This document shows, in pieces, positions 35,181 to 45,755 of a stretch of DNA of 64,000 nucleotides (position 1 is the stretch's first letter; each line of letters opens with the position of its first letter). Both the position numbers and the translations under genes were made by a program. Below the pieces are notes generated by a model. It worked only from the letters and a program-made list of their open reading frames with translations, made no database searches and was not told where the DNA came from. The stretch spans positions 930,001 through 994,000 of the forward strand of contig MU008171.1 of NCBI GenBank assembly GCA_010909165.1. The letters are read 5' to 3'. Origin of the DNA: Anthoceros angustus (Eukaryota > Streptophyta > Anthocerotopsida > Anthocerotales > Anthocerotaceae).

Positions 35181-36994
35181 CGAACTCTTGATGAAAAGGA
35201 GAGGCTCGAGCTTACGTGGAAATGAAATATGGATGTTGAAGCGCATCAAGCGGGATTACGATAAAGCCTTAACACACTAGTTACGCTAAAGCGGCTCAAG
35301 TAGTAGCGGTAGGTCAACACGGTCATCATTCATTTAACCTCAAATGCCTAAAATAGGCCCATTACAAATTCGATGCATCCACCTCATCTTATGCCATCAT
35401 TTCTAAGGAGTGGCTGCACTCTCATTCAAGGTCCATCGACGTTCGCCTCAAATATCCATCATCAGTCATCATCAAGACACTTGCAATCAATAATCACTAA
35501 ATCATCCAACACCACATTACCACTTTGTCACATGTCTATAATTGTGGGTGTGACTTTGATCTGATTCAAAGTGCGTTCTTCCTCGCATGCAGGTAGCTCT
35601 TGAAAATTTGCCGATGTTGAAGCGGTGGAAGGAGTTCTTGAAGTCAAAGGACTTGGATGCTATCGGTGGCGAAGCGAGATTCCTCCCGATATGCAACACT
35701 CGTATGCGTCGGTCGAGGCGATCAGGCAAGCACTATTTGCATATTTGACATTCCATGTCACGTTTCGAGATGTATCATTTGAACTACGGTCGAGGCATCA
35801 GCAGCGGTTCCCGGCTGAAATGCCAATTCAAGGTGTTCAAGATGAAGAGGAGAACTAGATGAAGGTCGTCGTGCAAACTCGTGCGGAAATCGATTGCATT
35901 CAAAGGCTCTTGAACATGATTCCGGATGTGTGTTATTCGTCTGCAGTGCACGGCCTCCACCACTTCCGCGATAAGCGCATCCATTCCAAAGACACCGCCA
36001 TTTCGTATGTTGGATTCCATTCACGGAAGTCCTTCTCCGGAGACAGCCTCGCCGTACATCCCGACCATCCGCAAGACTACTCCTCAGGAAGTGCTCCACG
36101 GGGCGACACGCCCGGTCGGATATGGCCGCTTGTTGGGGTGAATGCCAACTCGGTTTGCGATTGTATCTAGAAGATACTGTTTCCACTGTGGCCCGACGTT
36201 CGGTGGAACCTGTTGTGGAGGAAGAGGGCTCAGATGACAGTGCCTTTGAACATCCACCTCCACAAAGGCGTACATATAATTTGAAGCCCGGGTCCGAATC
36301 ATTTATCGAGCATGGCAGACCACCACGTAGGCATACAGTAGGCAATCTAAAGTGCCTGAGATGAAATGTGAAGAGGTTCGTATTACCCGTGATTTTCGCA
36401 AAACTGTTGTGGTAGACAATGCTTGAGGACAATAGGGAAGGCAACCTTTCGAGATTTGAGGTATCGGTTCCTTAGAATGTGCGAGGAGCGGAGATGCACC
36501 TACAATCCCTTTTGATGTCGATTATGAGGGCGATGGAAGGGTTAGGGTAGACTCGTTTCTTGTCGGACGAGGAAAAGTGTATTGTTGTAGAGGCCTTGAC
36601 GCGTTTATTGTATCGGGTCTAGCTGCAGAAGCAGCGAGGCGGTCGGAAACATTGCGTGGTACGCCCTTGCGATCTGAGGCCGAATCGTCTCAGCTGGCGT
36701 GGATGAACCAAGCTTATGCTTATTGCCGAGAGAATGCCAAACATTGAAGTGTATCACCTTCGACTCTTACTCAAAAGGCGAGGTGTTTCAAGAATACAAG
36801 CAACATATGCGGCTCGTGATGATGTTTCTCATTCCTACTTTTGTCGACTTTGGGCTCGCACTTGAGGTCAAAATTCCGAGCAATCGGTTTGCCTTGTGCA
36901 CAACTGCGATTACCTCAAGCGAAATATAAAGAGCGAGAAAAGCAGAGAAAAACAAGGTGAGGCTTGATGTGAAATTGTGTTTTGGCAATGCGAG

Positions 36995-37115
36995 GATGGT
37001 CGTCGGCCAGCGCCCGCGCGTGTGTCGTCGTGGCGCCGCAACTCGCGGTCGGCCGCGCTGTCACAACTCGCCGGCCGGCGTAGTTGTGAAGTCGCCCGGT
37101 CGGTACCTCAGATCG
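36995..37115. repeat. GC-rich GTCGCGGTCGGC repeat in DUF7869-type gene (second copy)
   Basis: Counterpart of 24,960-25,095, with ACTCGCGGTCGGCCGCGC and GAAGTCGCCCGGTCGG words. Unit content differs between the copies. Confidence 0.65.
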
Positions 37116-37627
37116 TTGGTATTCCTTCCAGGCGGCTTTATTCCTCAACGTTGTTTGGGTGATTATTTTGCGAAGCATTTGAAGGCGATCCGAGGCGGCG
37201 AGGCCATCAAGTCGAGAGAAAAATGCATCAAGCACCGCGTGAAATGTTATGGAGATCCGGCAAAGTATATCGGGATATCCATCGACGGGATGGACCAACA
37301 GAAGACACAGCTTCCACATTTCACGCGTTTACCCAAGGACCTGTCAGATGTAGGTTTGATCGACGTCCACGTTGTGGGGTGCATGGTTTATAACTACACC
37401 ATGTCGGCGGAACTATTCATGGCATACGGGAACATCCGGAACGATGCAAACCTGACTATAGCCAATATCCAGCATGTCATTTCAAATTACGAGGGACTAC
37501 TACCAAAGGTTCTCTATCTTCAACTCGACAATACTGCACGGGAGAATAAGAATGCACGCTATTCACGAATATGTTGGTAGAGCTTAAGGTTTTGAGAAGG
37601 TAAAAGTAGGATTCCTCCTGGTTGGGC

Positions 37628-38505
37628 ACACTCATGACCAGTTGACGGATGTTTTCGAGGTTTTCAAGTGCTTGCGGAAGGAAGCTTTCCGCTGCCCAAA
37701 GACCGGTATTTTGGAGAATGCATATCGCCCAAACCAAAATTATGGAGGTGAAAGAAGTTCCGGACTTCAAAGTTTGTGTGGCCAATACCTTATGGTAAGG
37801 TGGCTATAAACAGTTCTTGAAAAGTTGCACAATATATCTTTCGACATCGGTTCAAAATAACCCGAGAAAAGCGAGGTGAGCCGGACTTATTCGTGATGAG
37901 GGGCAAACAATATTCCACGATGAATCTGGTCACCGGACGAGGGTTTGGAGTTTTGAATAATGTCCCATCTACTCCTATTCAAATTTCGTTTGGTTCATTT
38001 GGAGGTCCAGTAAAAAGCGGTTGCGGAGGAGATCCGAAGAAGTCTTGCGCAATGCGTGGGAAACTAGAGGAAAACTCATGACCAGTTGACGGATGTTTTC
38101 GAGGTTTTCAACGCTTGCAGGAAGGAAGCTTTACGTTGCCCGGTATTTTGGAGAATGCATATCGCCCAAACCAAAATTATGGAGGTGAAAGAAGTTCCGG
38201 ACTTCAAAGTTTGTGTGGCCAATACCTTATGGTAAGGTGGCTATAAACAGTTCTTGCGGAACAGTTGCACAATATATCTTTCGACATCGGTTCAAAATAA
38301 CCCGAAACGCGAGGTGAGCGGACTTATTCGTGATGAGGGGCAAACAATATTCCACGATGAATCTGGTCACCGGACGAGGGTTTGGAGTTTTGAATAATGT
38401 CCCATCTACTCCTATTCAAGCCGCTCGTTTGGTTCATTTGGAGGTCCAGTAAAAAGCGGTTGCAGAGGAGATCCGAAGAAGTCTTAGCAATGCGTGGGAA
38501 ACTAG
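37628..38505. repeat. 447-bp tandem duplication inside unit 2
   Basis: The segment from ACTCATGACCAGTTGACGG (37,628) to AGGAAAACTC (38,074) is followed directly by a second, slightly different copy that ends near 38,505. The first 12-kb unit has one copy only (about 25,585-26,030). AACTC is shared at the join. Confidence 0.85.
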
Positions 38506-39740
38506 AGGAAAACTCGGGACCCATTTGGGCGGTGAGGATATTTGGTGGGAGGAATTCAGGGTGAGCAATCGACCATCGTGGACAAGATAGCATGTGAGCA
38601 TCTTTGAGGAATTGAAGACCCCTTGGCAGTAGTGCGATAGAACACATAATGAAGAGTTGCATCGCCTTTGGTTGTACCAGGTGAGATTTTACAGCATCAA
38701 TCGTTCGCAAGTGCCCGGACATGTATGTTGGAGCGTCACGAGCGGATGATGCGGGAACAAGAAAGCTTGAGCGGCGATGTGTTGGAGATACAAAGCAGTC
38801 ACATGATTGCGGTGCCTTGTGGGGCGGATCGCGACAAGACCATTACGGCTCGCAAAAGTTCTGGTGGACTTCCAATGTGGCCCATTCATTAAAGTCCATT
38901 GGTGGGTGACTAAATGCAGCGCATTTGAAGGCGGTACCTAGAGGAGATGATTTTACGATCGACCACCGGCGATCGTGGGGTCGCTCTCAACGGAGCATGA
39001 GGTTGCGGAAACACGTCGACAAATTGCTTCTTTTCGACACATTCATCTTGGCATACGGGTTTTCTCTAACAAAGCGAAGCAACTAAATGCAAGGACCGAG
39101 AACCATAATACGGAAAAACATGTACGTTTTGCGCATGCGGAGGAAGCTCGGAACATATGGAAGGAAGGGACTGCGGATGATGGCGTTGCGAGAAGATGTT
39201 GCATCGAGGCGAGGACATTGAAACACTTGATGAACATGGTTCATGGAGTTGATTAGTTAGTTTTCGATTGACCATGGACTCCTACTAGTCTTTGGTATGG
39301 AAGGTATCGCCGGTGGCCGCACTTCTCAGTGGATAGGTTGTGTGTTCCCCATGGACATAAGCGGCTTAACCAAGTGCGAGTATGGGCACACAAAATGACG
39401 GTACAACACAATTTGCGATTATGTTATCCGTCGGTAAAACCGTGTCTCTATTCGATGGACCTTATTTTTTAGGACAACACATGATAAGACCGGCTGTCGA
39501 CAAATGTTCAAGCGCATCCACGATTCGGTCCCCACACTTTTTCCAAGTTTTGGAGGAATGAATTCAAAGACAATAATTTTTTGGCCACGTTCTTTTCGGT
39601 CTTGTCGAAAAGTGGATGCCAAATTTCTTCAAAACCCGCAATAGCATACATGGTTTTCGGGACATGCTTTTTGAATATGATGATGGGAAAGTTTCTGCCT
39701 TTTTGCCCATTTCAATCCGCCGATGCGCGAGACTTTGTTT

Positions 39741-41290
39741 CCGGCACCTTTAGCTCCTCTTAAAAATTTTCGGAGATAAAGATAGGTTCAATGGTGTTGA
39801 CTACAACATCGGGCATTAAATGACCGGATCCTAGAAGAGCATGAGCTTATGCAGCGATGGGTCGGACCCAAAGGTAAAAGCTCCCGCTAGAAGTCTTGAT
39901 CAACTTGAGTGGGAACGCAAAGATAGACGCACTAGGTCTATTCTTATTTACGCTTACGGATGAACATGATCCCTCACACCATAGGAGCTGTCAATGCTGG
40001 CGATGTGTGGAAGGTGTTTAAGCGGATCTACCAAGATAAGAGCTCGGCATCCCTAGTACACGCGTGTAGGGATTTTTCAACGAGGATGAAGGACAAGGAG
40101 CCTGTGCTTACATCAACAAGTTTCGGACTTGTAGAGCCAATTTGGCCTCTTGGAAACACCCTCACCGAGGTACAAGCTGTCGACTAGCCTCGCTCGAAAC
40201 CTATCAAAATTTTGTTGGAAGCCGAATGCAACCATTCGTGCGGCGGTCAAGCGTGGTCTGGTCGGATGCAGACATTACTCTCGAAGAAGTTTTGGGTGCA
40301 CTCCTCTCAAGGCGTGCACATGGTCTTCACAAGACACGTGGAGCCACTACAAGCAACACGAAGGTGTTATTTTCTTCAAGAGAGGCGGCTTTCGTGGATG
40401 AGGCGGTCGAGGTTTTTCATTCTCGGGACAGCAAGGTTCCCCAACACTCAAGAAGTCTCTTACATAAGCGGGTGTAAGAATCTGGGGCACTTTGAGAAAG
40501 GCAGAGAAAAAGAGAGTGGAGAGCCTCGTGAGATTCTCCCAGTGAAAGCAACCTATCTGTCAAAGCTAAGCAGCCCACCATTTTAGCGGTTTGTCTTTCA
40601 TCATTTCAAAACCTCTTTTGATACAGTTCCTAGATTCGGGGCAACCAGCCATCTGCTTTGATAGAAAGTCTTTCGATCACTTCACTCCAGCGGATGACAA
40701 GCAATTTGTGCTTTTGGGAGGCAGGTCTTTCCATTAAGGGTTGGATGCTTACTATGAATTACCAACCCTTGGCGCCTCACATTATCCGGTGTATTGTTTG
40801 TACTGACCATGACAAAAACCTCATGTCGATGAAGCTAGCTCAAGAACATCATTGCCGAGTGTGCTTGACACTAGAGGTTGTATCATTTCTTCTATGAGGA
40901 GTGGTAAAATCAGTTCAGGACTCCTACAATGAGTCTGTATTTATTGGATGTTAGATCCACTTTAGCCCTTAGTGTGTCCCAACAACGGTTGGCCACCCGC
41001 TTTGGCTGTAGGCTTGGTCATGTGAATTTCCAACGTCATCTTCACGAACAAAGGCGAGAGCTTTCGTGAACCCCTTGATTTTCATTTTGAGGATCCACCT
41101 TTTGTGAAGCTTGCAAGCTTAGTAAAGGTCGTTACCTTTTAAGGACCGGTTTCCTCGAGGCTACAAGGCTCCTACAAACCATTCACGGTGATATTTGCGG
41201 ACCCATGTCAACAACTTCATTTGGCGGTGCCTCTTACTTCCTAACTTTCATAGATGAGTGGAGCAGTTTTTGCGTGTTTCCTCTTCGCCA
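39741..41290 (+). mobile_element. Copia B gag, protease and integrase start (second copy)
   Basis: Copy of 27,256-28,827 with more indels. The protease/pre-integrase region (about 40,680-41,120) has lost or altered CAG/CTG at sites that are intact in the first copy, for example GGCGCCTC for GGCAGCCTC and TGTCGATGAAG for TGTCAGTAATGAAG. The integrase start MSTTSFGGASYFLTFIDEW is clean and runs on into the true downstream sequence. Confidence 0.8.
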
Positions 41291-44110
41291 CAAGAGTGAG
41301 ACCACAGGTATTTTCAACAATATGTCACTTATGCACAAAGACAAACTGGAGCTCAGGTTCGCACACTTCGCAGCGACAATGGAGGCGAGTATACCAGTAA
41401 AGCTTTTGCTTCATTTTGTGCTACTGAGGGCATCCAGCATCAATTCACTGTTCCCTACACCCCTGAGCAGAACTCTTTCTCAGAACGTAAGAACAGGACT
41501 TTACAGGAAGCCACTCTGGCCTCCTTAAATTTTGCTGCATTGACACGAGGGTATTGGGCTGAGGCCCTTATGGCAGCCAATTATGTGCAAAACCGTCTGC
41601 CTTCCAAGGAGCTTGGTCAAGTGACTCCATATGAAAGATGGACTGGCAACAAACCTCGAGTGAAGCACCTTGAATCTTTGGATCTCTGCATATGCGCTTG
41701 TGCCATCACCTTGAGGACCAAGCTCGACTCCAAAGCAACTCGACATATTTTTGTGGGCTATTCCGAAGATGTAAAAGGGTACAAACTTTTTGATCCCTCT
41801 ACCCGGCAACTCACCATAGCTCGCAGTGTTGTTTTCAATGAATATGTATTGCTGCAACGCCATGCTGCCAATTTGCTTCCCACTTCTCAGCCAGATCCTC
41901 CTTCAATCTATGGTGTTCCTTCTCAGTCTCATGACACTTCAACTGTCTCTCTTTTTGAGAATGATCCTCCTATGGGATCACAGGGGGGATGCTTACCCAC
42001 TGCTGTTGCTGCTCCTTTACCAGTGGTTGTTGATGCTTTACCTCACGCTGATCCACTTGATGTTGATACTGACCGTCCATCAAGAGCGACTTGAGCCTCT
42101 AGAGCCTTTGGCATCAGCACATGATCCCATAGAAGAATCCTTGGACAAACAACCACTACGTCGTTCGAGCGGGTAAGAAAACCCATCAATGAGTGGAAGT
42201 GGAGGTGAGTTTGTTGCTTCCACTTCTCAAGACATAGCACTTAGTGTAGCAGCTTCCCTAGGAGAACCAGCCACCTATAGAGAAGCTATTGACGGTCCTG
42301 AATCTTCCCAGTGGAAGAAGGCCATAGAATGTGAATACAAGTCCTTACTTCAAAATAATACTTGAAGCTAGTGCCTTTACCGGTGGTTGTTGATGCTTTA
42401 CCTCTGCTGATCCACTTGATGTTGATATGTCCGTCCATCAAGAGCGGCTTGAGCCTCTAGAGCCTTTGGCATCGCACATGATCCCATAGAAGAATCCTTG
42501 GACAAACAACCACTACGTCGTTCGAGCGGGTAAGAAAACCCATCAATGAGTGGAAGTGGAGGTGAGTTTGTTGCTTCCACTTCTCAAGACATAGCACTTA
42601 GTGTAGCGCTTCCCTAGGAGAACCGACCACCTATAGAGAAGCTATTGACGGTCCTGAATCTTCTGGAAGAAGGCCATAGAATGTGAATACAAGTCCTTAC
42701 TTCAAAATAATACTTGGAAGCTAGTGCCTTTACTGGTAGGAAACCCATAGCATGTAAATGGGTCTTCAAAAGAAACTCAACACCGATGGCACCATAGGGA
42801 GGTATAAAGCTCGCCTTGTGGCCAAAGGTTATAGTCGAGTGCTGGCCTAGATTACAATGAAACTTTCTACTTTGTTGTCAAATCCACCTCCATCGAATCC
42901 TCCTAGCCGTTGCTGCCACTACAATCTTCTAGTGCACCAACTTGACGTGAAAGCGCCTTTTGAATGGACTCTTAGAAGAAGACATGTATATGTCTCAACC
43001 AGAAGGATTTGAGGTGGACAATGACAGAGTATGCAAGTTACTAAAAACTTTGTAAGGCCTCAAGCAGTCCTCTCGTGCTTGGAATGAGGTTTTCCATGAA
43101 TTGCTGATGGAGCTTGGTTTCATATGTTTGGATCGACAATAGTGTCTACCTATTATGTGATGGAGCTGACTTCCTTATTTTGGCAGTCTATGTTGATGAT
43201 AATATCCTTCTCAGCACTTACGCTAGCTTGATGAATAAGGTTAAGCAAGTTCTACTTTCTAGATTGAAATGAGGATCTAGGAGAGCTCACTTTCTCTTTA
43301 GGAGTCAGTTCCACTTCAACAACAAAGATAGTACTATAGATATACATCAAGAGCACTTTGTGCACCAGCTCTTGCAGAGGTTCAATATGGCAGATGCCCG
43401 TCCTGTCTCTACCCCCATGAGTGTAGGAGAGAAACTGTCTTATTGGCAATGTCCTAGTTTAGAAGCAGAAAAACTTGAAATGGCTACTAAGCCATATAGG
43501 CAGGCTGTGGGGTCACTCATTTACTTGTCAAACTGGACCCGACCTGATATAACGAGAGTCGAGGTACCGGCCACCTTTCTAGAAAACCAGGCCTTGCTCA
43601 ATGGACGCGTGAAGAGGATTTTTCGATATTTGAAAGGTACTTCAAGGAAGGGATTGCGGTTTTGTAGGCATAAGGATGGTCTTCAACTCACGACCCTCTG
43701 CGATGCGGATCGTGACCTGACACTGTGAAGAGTGTGGCAAAGATATTGCATGTTTCTTGGAGCATCTCCGATATCTTGGTCTTCTAAGAAGTCAACACCA
43801 TCCGCTCTATCATCTACGGAGGCAGTATGGGGCCATGACACAGTTGCCAAGGAAATTTTATGGGTCGAAGTTTCGACAGTACGATAACCCAACCAGGCCC
43901 TACTCAATTGTGGTGCGACAACCAACCGTATTGCCTTGTCCAAAATCCATATTTCATGCGAGATCAAAACACATAGAGATCTCTCATCATTTTATAAGGT
44001 TGTGTGGCAAGGAGGTAAGTGTGTCTTATGTTCCTACTAGTGAAAATCTGCAGACTTGCTTACGAAGGCCTTGACCAAGAGCAGTTCATGAGAAACATGT
44101 CATTGCTATA
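41291..44110 (+). mobile_element. Copia B integrase, reverse transcriptase and RNase H
   Basis: Present once. Integrase continues through a frameshifted core to an open frame at 41,540-42,094 (GYWAEALMAANYVQNRLPSK, TPYERWTGNKPRVKHL, HIFVGYSEDVKGYKLF). RT begins near 42,260 (TYREAIDGPESSQWKKAIEC), with the catalytic box AVYVDDN near 43,185-43,205 and VGSLIYLSNWTRPDIT near 43,510-43,550. The RNase H part reads KSTPSALSSTEAVWGHDTVA (about 43,790-43,850) and KHIEISHHFI (about 43,970). Several frameshifts and stops remain, and a 358-bp stretch of the integrase-RT linker is duplicated. No intact polyprotein. Confidence 0.85.
42018..42735. repeat. 358-bp tandem duplication in the integrase-RT linker of Copia B
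   Basis: GTGGTTGTTGATGCTTTACC occurs at about 42,023 and again at about 42,381. The sequence between, including GGTGAGTTTGTTGCTTCCAC and the GAACCAGCCACCTATAG region, is repeated with small indels. CCTTTAC is shared at the boundaries. Confidence 0.85.
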
Positions 44111-44411
44111 GTGTGTGTGATATTCCTTCAGGAAAAGGAGGAAAAGCTCACTAGAATTTTCCTACTCTTGTCACCCAATGGGAGCTAATCACTAGAATTT
44201 CCTTCTCTTCTCCTTTGGTTGTTTTGAGTCCTTTTGTACCTTCACCTCACCTTTAGAGTTTCCTGTAAGTACACATATTCTTGTACATCCGAGACAACAA
44301 AGGCCACTATGGAGCTTGAAGTCCAATCATGTAGAAGGCTTGAGGCTTGAATGCCATTAGCTACAAGTTCTAGTATGTACATTTCTATTCCAAATGCTCA
44401 CTAAGTGGGAG

Positions 44412-44641
44412 TATTGGGATTTACAGGTAATCATGTAGTTGAAGCATGTTACAAATGTAATTCGGTAGTTAGCCTTTCCAGTTAGAACAGTTAGAACAGT
44501 TACCACTCCTGTGCTATTTAAGAACCTGATGTTACCTTACTTGATAATCAATGACAAATGTGTTCTTCTCTACATTCTGTGCTCTCTTGCCATATCCTGT
44601 GATCCACAGATAGCATAATGCAGCTGTCGCTAATAGCATTA
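44412..44641 (+). repeat. 3' LTR of Copia element B
   Basis: Preceded by AAGTGGGAG and followed by AAGTG (44,642-44,646), which equals the sequence in front of the 5' LTRs. CAG triplets are intact here that read CGA or CGG in both 5' LTR copies. Confidence 0.9.
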
Positions 44642-45215
44642 AAGTGTGCCAGCTCCTTGAAATGGATCCTCTTCTGGGGCGACTCAATCACCAAGGCACC
44701 ATCCGCAACCTGCTCATTTTCGTACTGGGCTTGCGAAAGCGAACGTTCGATGACACATTCCAGGACTCCGCCGACAAGTCCCAGACCCTGCGCATCACGA
44801 GCATCTTCGGCGGGCACTCCAATGATACCAAGAACGACCTGGGCCTGAAATTCCCGTCCCACGGGCCTTACCGCGACTTCATCCGCTCCTACTTCAATAA
44901 CAGCCAAGTGCCCAGCTTCATGGTACCGGTAAGAAGTCGAGAAATCTGACAGAGTACGCCAAAGAGGCGGAATCCGCAGCCAGCTTCTGGGCTCAAGAAT
45001 TGGACACTGGTGGAGAAGACAAGGTGAGGCCAGGGTTGTGCTTGCACCACTGTGGCTTCGGCCGGCCAGTCCAGGCACATGGCCGCCAACCCACACGAAA
45101 TGGAAGCCTATGACGAACTTCTGGTTGATTGCTTCCGGCATCCCACTCAAGTGGTGGACGCCTACGACCTGACATTCCCTTGACACTTCGACAACAACTG
45201 CAGCGATGGAGGACA
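44642..45215 (+). pseudogene. SGNH-like esterase gene, right fragment
   Basis: The exon resumes at the AAGTG duplication. One frame begins KCASSLKWILFWGDS; after a one-base shift it continues NHQGTIRNLLIFVLGLRK, FDDTFQDSADKSQTLRITSI and FGGHSNDTKNDLGLKFPSHG. WGDSN matches the serine block of SGNH/GDSL-fold esterases such as the NXPE and TBL/PC-esterase groups. Near 45,080-45,210 come NPHEMEAYDELLVDCFRHPT and, past an in-frame stop, CSDGGH, which would fit the C-terminal Asp-x-x-His block. A donor-like GGTAAGAAG at 44,930 may mark an intron. The family is inferred from motifs, and the exact subfamily is uncertain. The gene is disrupted by Copia B and possibly frameshifted. Confidence 0.45.
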
Positions 45216-45374
45216 CTAGGGCAGACCTCCTGCTCTCAAACCCTGGTTTGGACAAAGGGCCATCAGTAATTTGTCGATGTAATGCTTGCTCACATCCTGC
45301 TCAACGTTGCCTGCCCGCAGCAAAACACGATGGAAAGGGTTGTGTACCATGGAATTCAGTCGGGGTATTGGTCC

Positions 45375-45755
45375 TCAATTCGGACTGGTTGGGATTGTGA
45401 CGGCTGCTTTCCATTGCAGCAAGTTTGACCAGGGTCTAATTCCGGCTGGTTGGAGAGCAAAGGCCTGTCCATTGCTGACGAGATTTCAAGACTGGAGTAA
45501 CTTCTCGAATTCCGACTGGTTGAAATTGTGACCTTTGCTCTCCATTGCTGCAAGTTTCACCGGGGTCTTCCAATCCGACAGTACTGGTTGGAATTGTGAA
45601 CGTTGCTTTCCATTGCTGACGAGTTTCACTGGGGTCCTCAAGATTGATTGGTGGGAATCGTGACCCGCTGCTTTACATTGCGAATAAGTTTCATCCAAGC
45701 TCTTCAAGTCGGACGGGTTGGAACTGTGACCGGTGCTTTCCATTGTTGTGCCATC
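45375..45755. repeat. About six units of a 66-70-bp tandem repeat
   Basis: Units carry CGACTGGTTGGAATTGTGAC, then GCTTTCCATTGC, then AGTTTCACCGGGGTC. Starts are near 45,377, 45,440, 45,510, 45,575, 45,645 and 45,711. On the minus strand some units keep a 22-codon period within an open frame (46,136-45,486: VKLAAMESKGHNFNQSEFEK and variants). Confidence 0.8.

Larger units (their letters stand above)
35592..39256 (+). pseudogene. DUF7869-type cargo gene (second copy), best-preserved
   Basis: Blocks in order: ENLPMLKRWKEFLKSKDLDA (about 35,600-35,660); an acidic/Pro stretch EEEGSDDSAFEHPPPQRRTY (about 36,213-36,270); KIPSNRFALCTT (about 36,870-36,905); DYLKRNIKSEKSREKQ (about 36,910-36,955); REKCIKHRVKCYGDPAKYIG and SIDGMDQQKTQLPHF (about 37,215-37,325); LPKVLYLQLDNTARENKN (about 37,500-37,555); FEKVKVGFLLVGHTHDQLTD (about 37,590-37,650). 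From memory these match the DUF7869 proteins of plants and animals, with IDGMDQ-KT, LQLDN-ENKN and GHTHD signatures whose acidic residues could form an RNase H-like site. The function of that family is not established to my knowledge. The C-terminal frame ends KHLMNMVHGVD. It carries a private 447-bp internal duplication and a GC-rich repeat between two of the blocks. Confidence 0.55.
28828..41290. repeat. Tandem duplication, unit 2
   Basis: Second copy of 16,831-28,827, longer because of a private 447-bp internal duplication (37,628-38,074). The two units differ mainly by scattered 1- to 6-bp indels, many at CAG, CTG, CCG or CGG triplets, with few substitutions. After about 41,290 the integrase continues normally to the end of the element, so this unit holds the original junction. 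Confidence 0.9.
18126..44641 (+). mobile_element. Copia element B with internal cargo, partly duplicated in tandem
   Basis: LTRs are at 18,126-18,353, 30,106-30,333 and 44,412-44,641, about 228-230 bp, beginning TATTGGGATT and ending TAGCATTA. The flanking 5-bp repeats AAGTG at 18,121-18,125 and 44,642-44,646 are a target-site duplication. A primer-binding site TGGTATCGAGC follows each 5' LTR (18,354; 30,334). About 9 kb of sequence with two divergent gene-like regions then separates it from gag (near 27,260 and 39,740). Protease, integrase, RT and RNase H end near 44,100, and a purine tract AAGTGGGAG precedes the 3' LTR. The span contains the tandem duplication, so the un-duplicated element would be roughly 14.5 kb, very long for a Copia. 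Confidence 0.8.
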
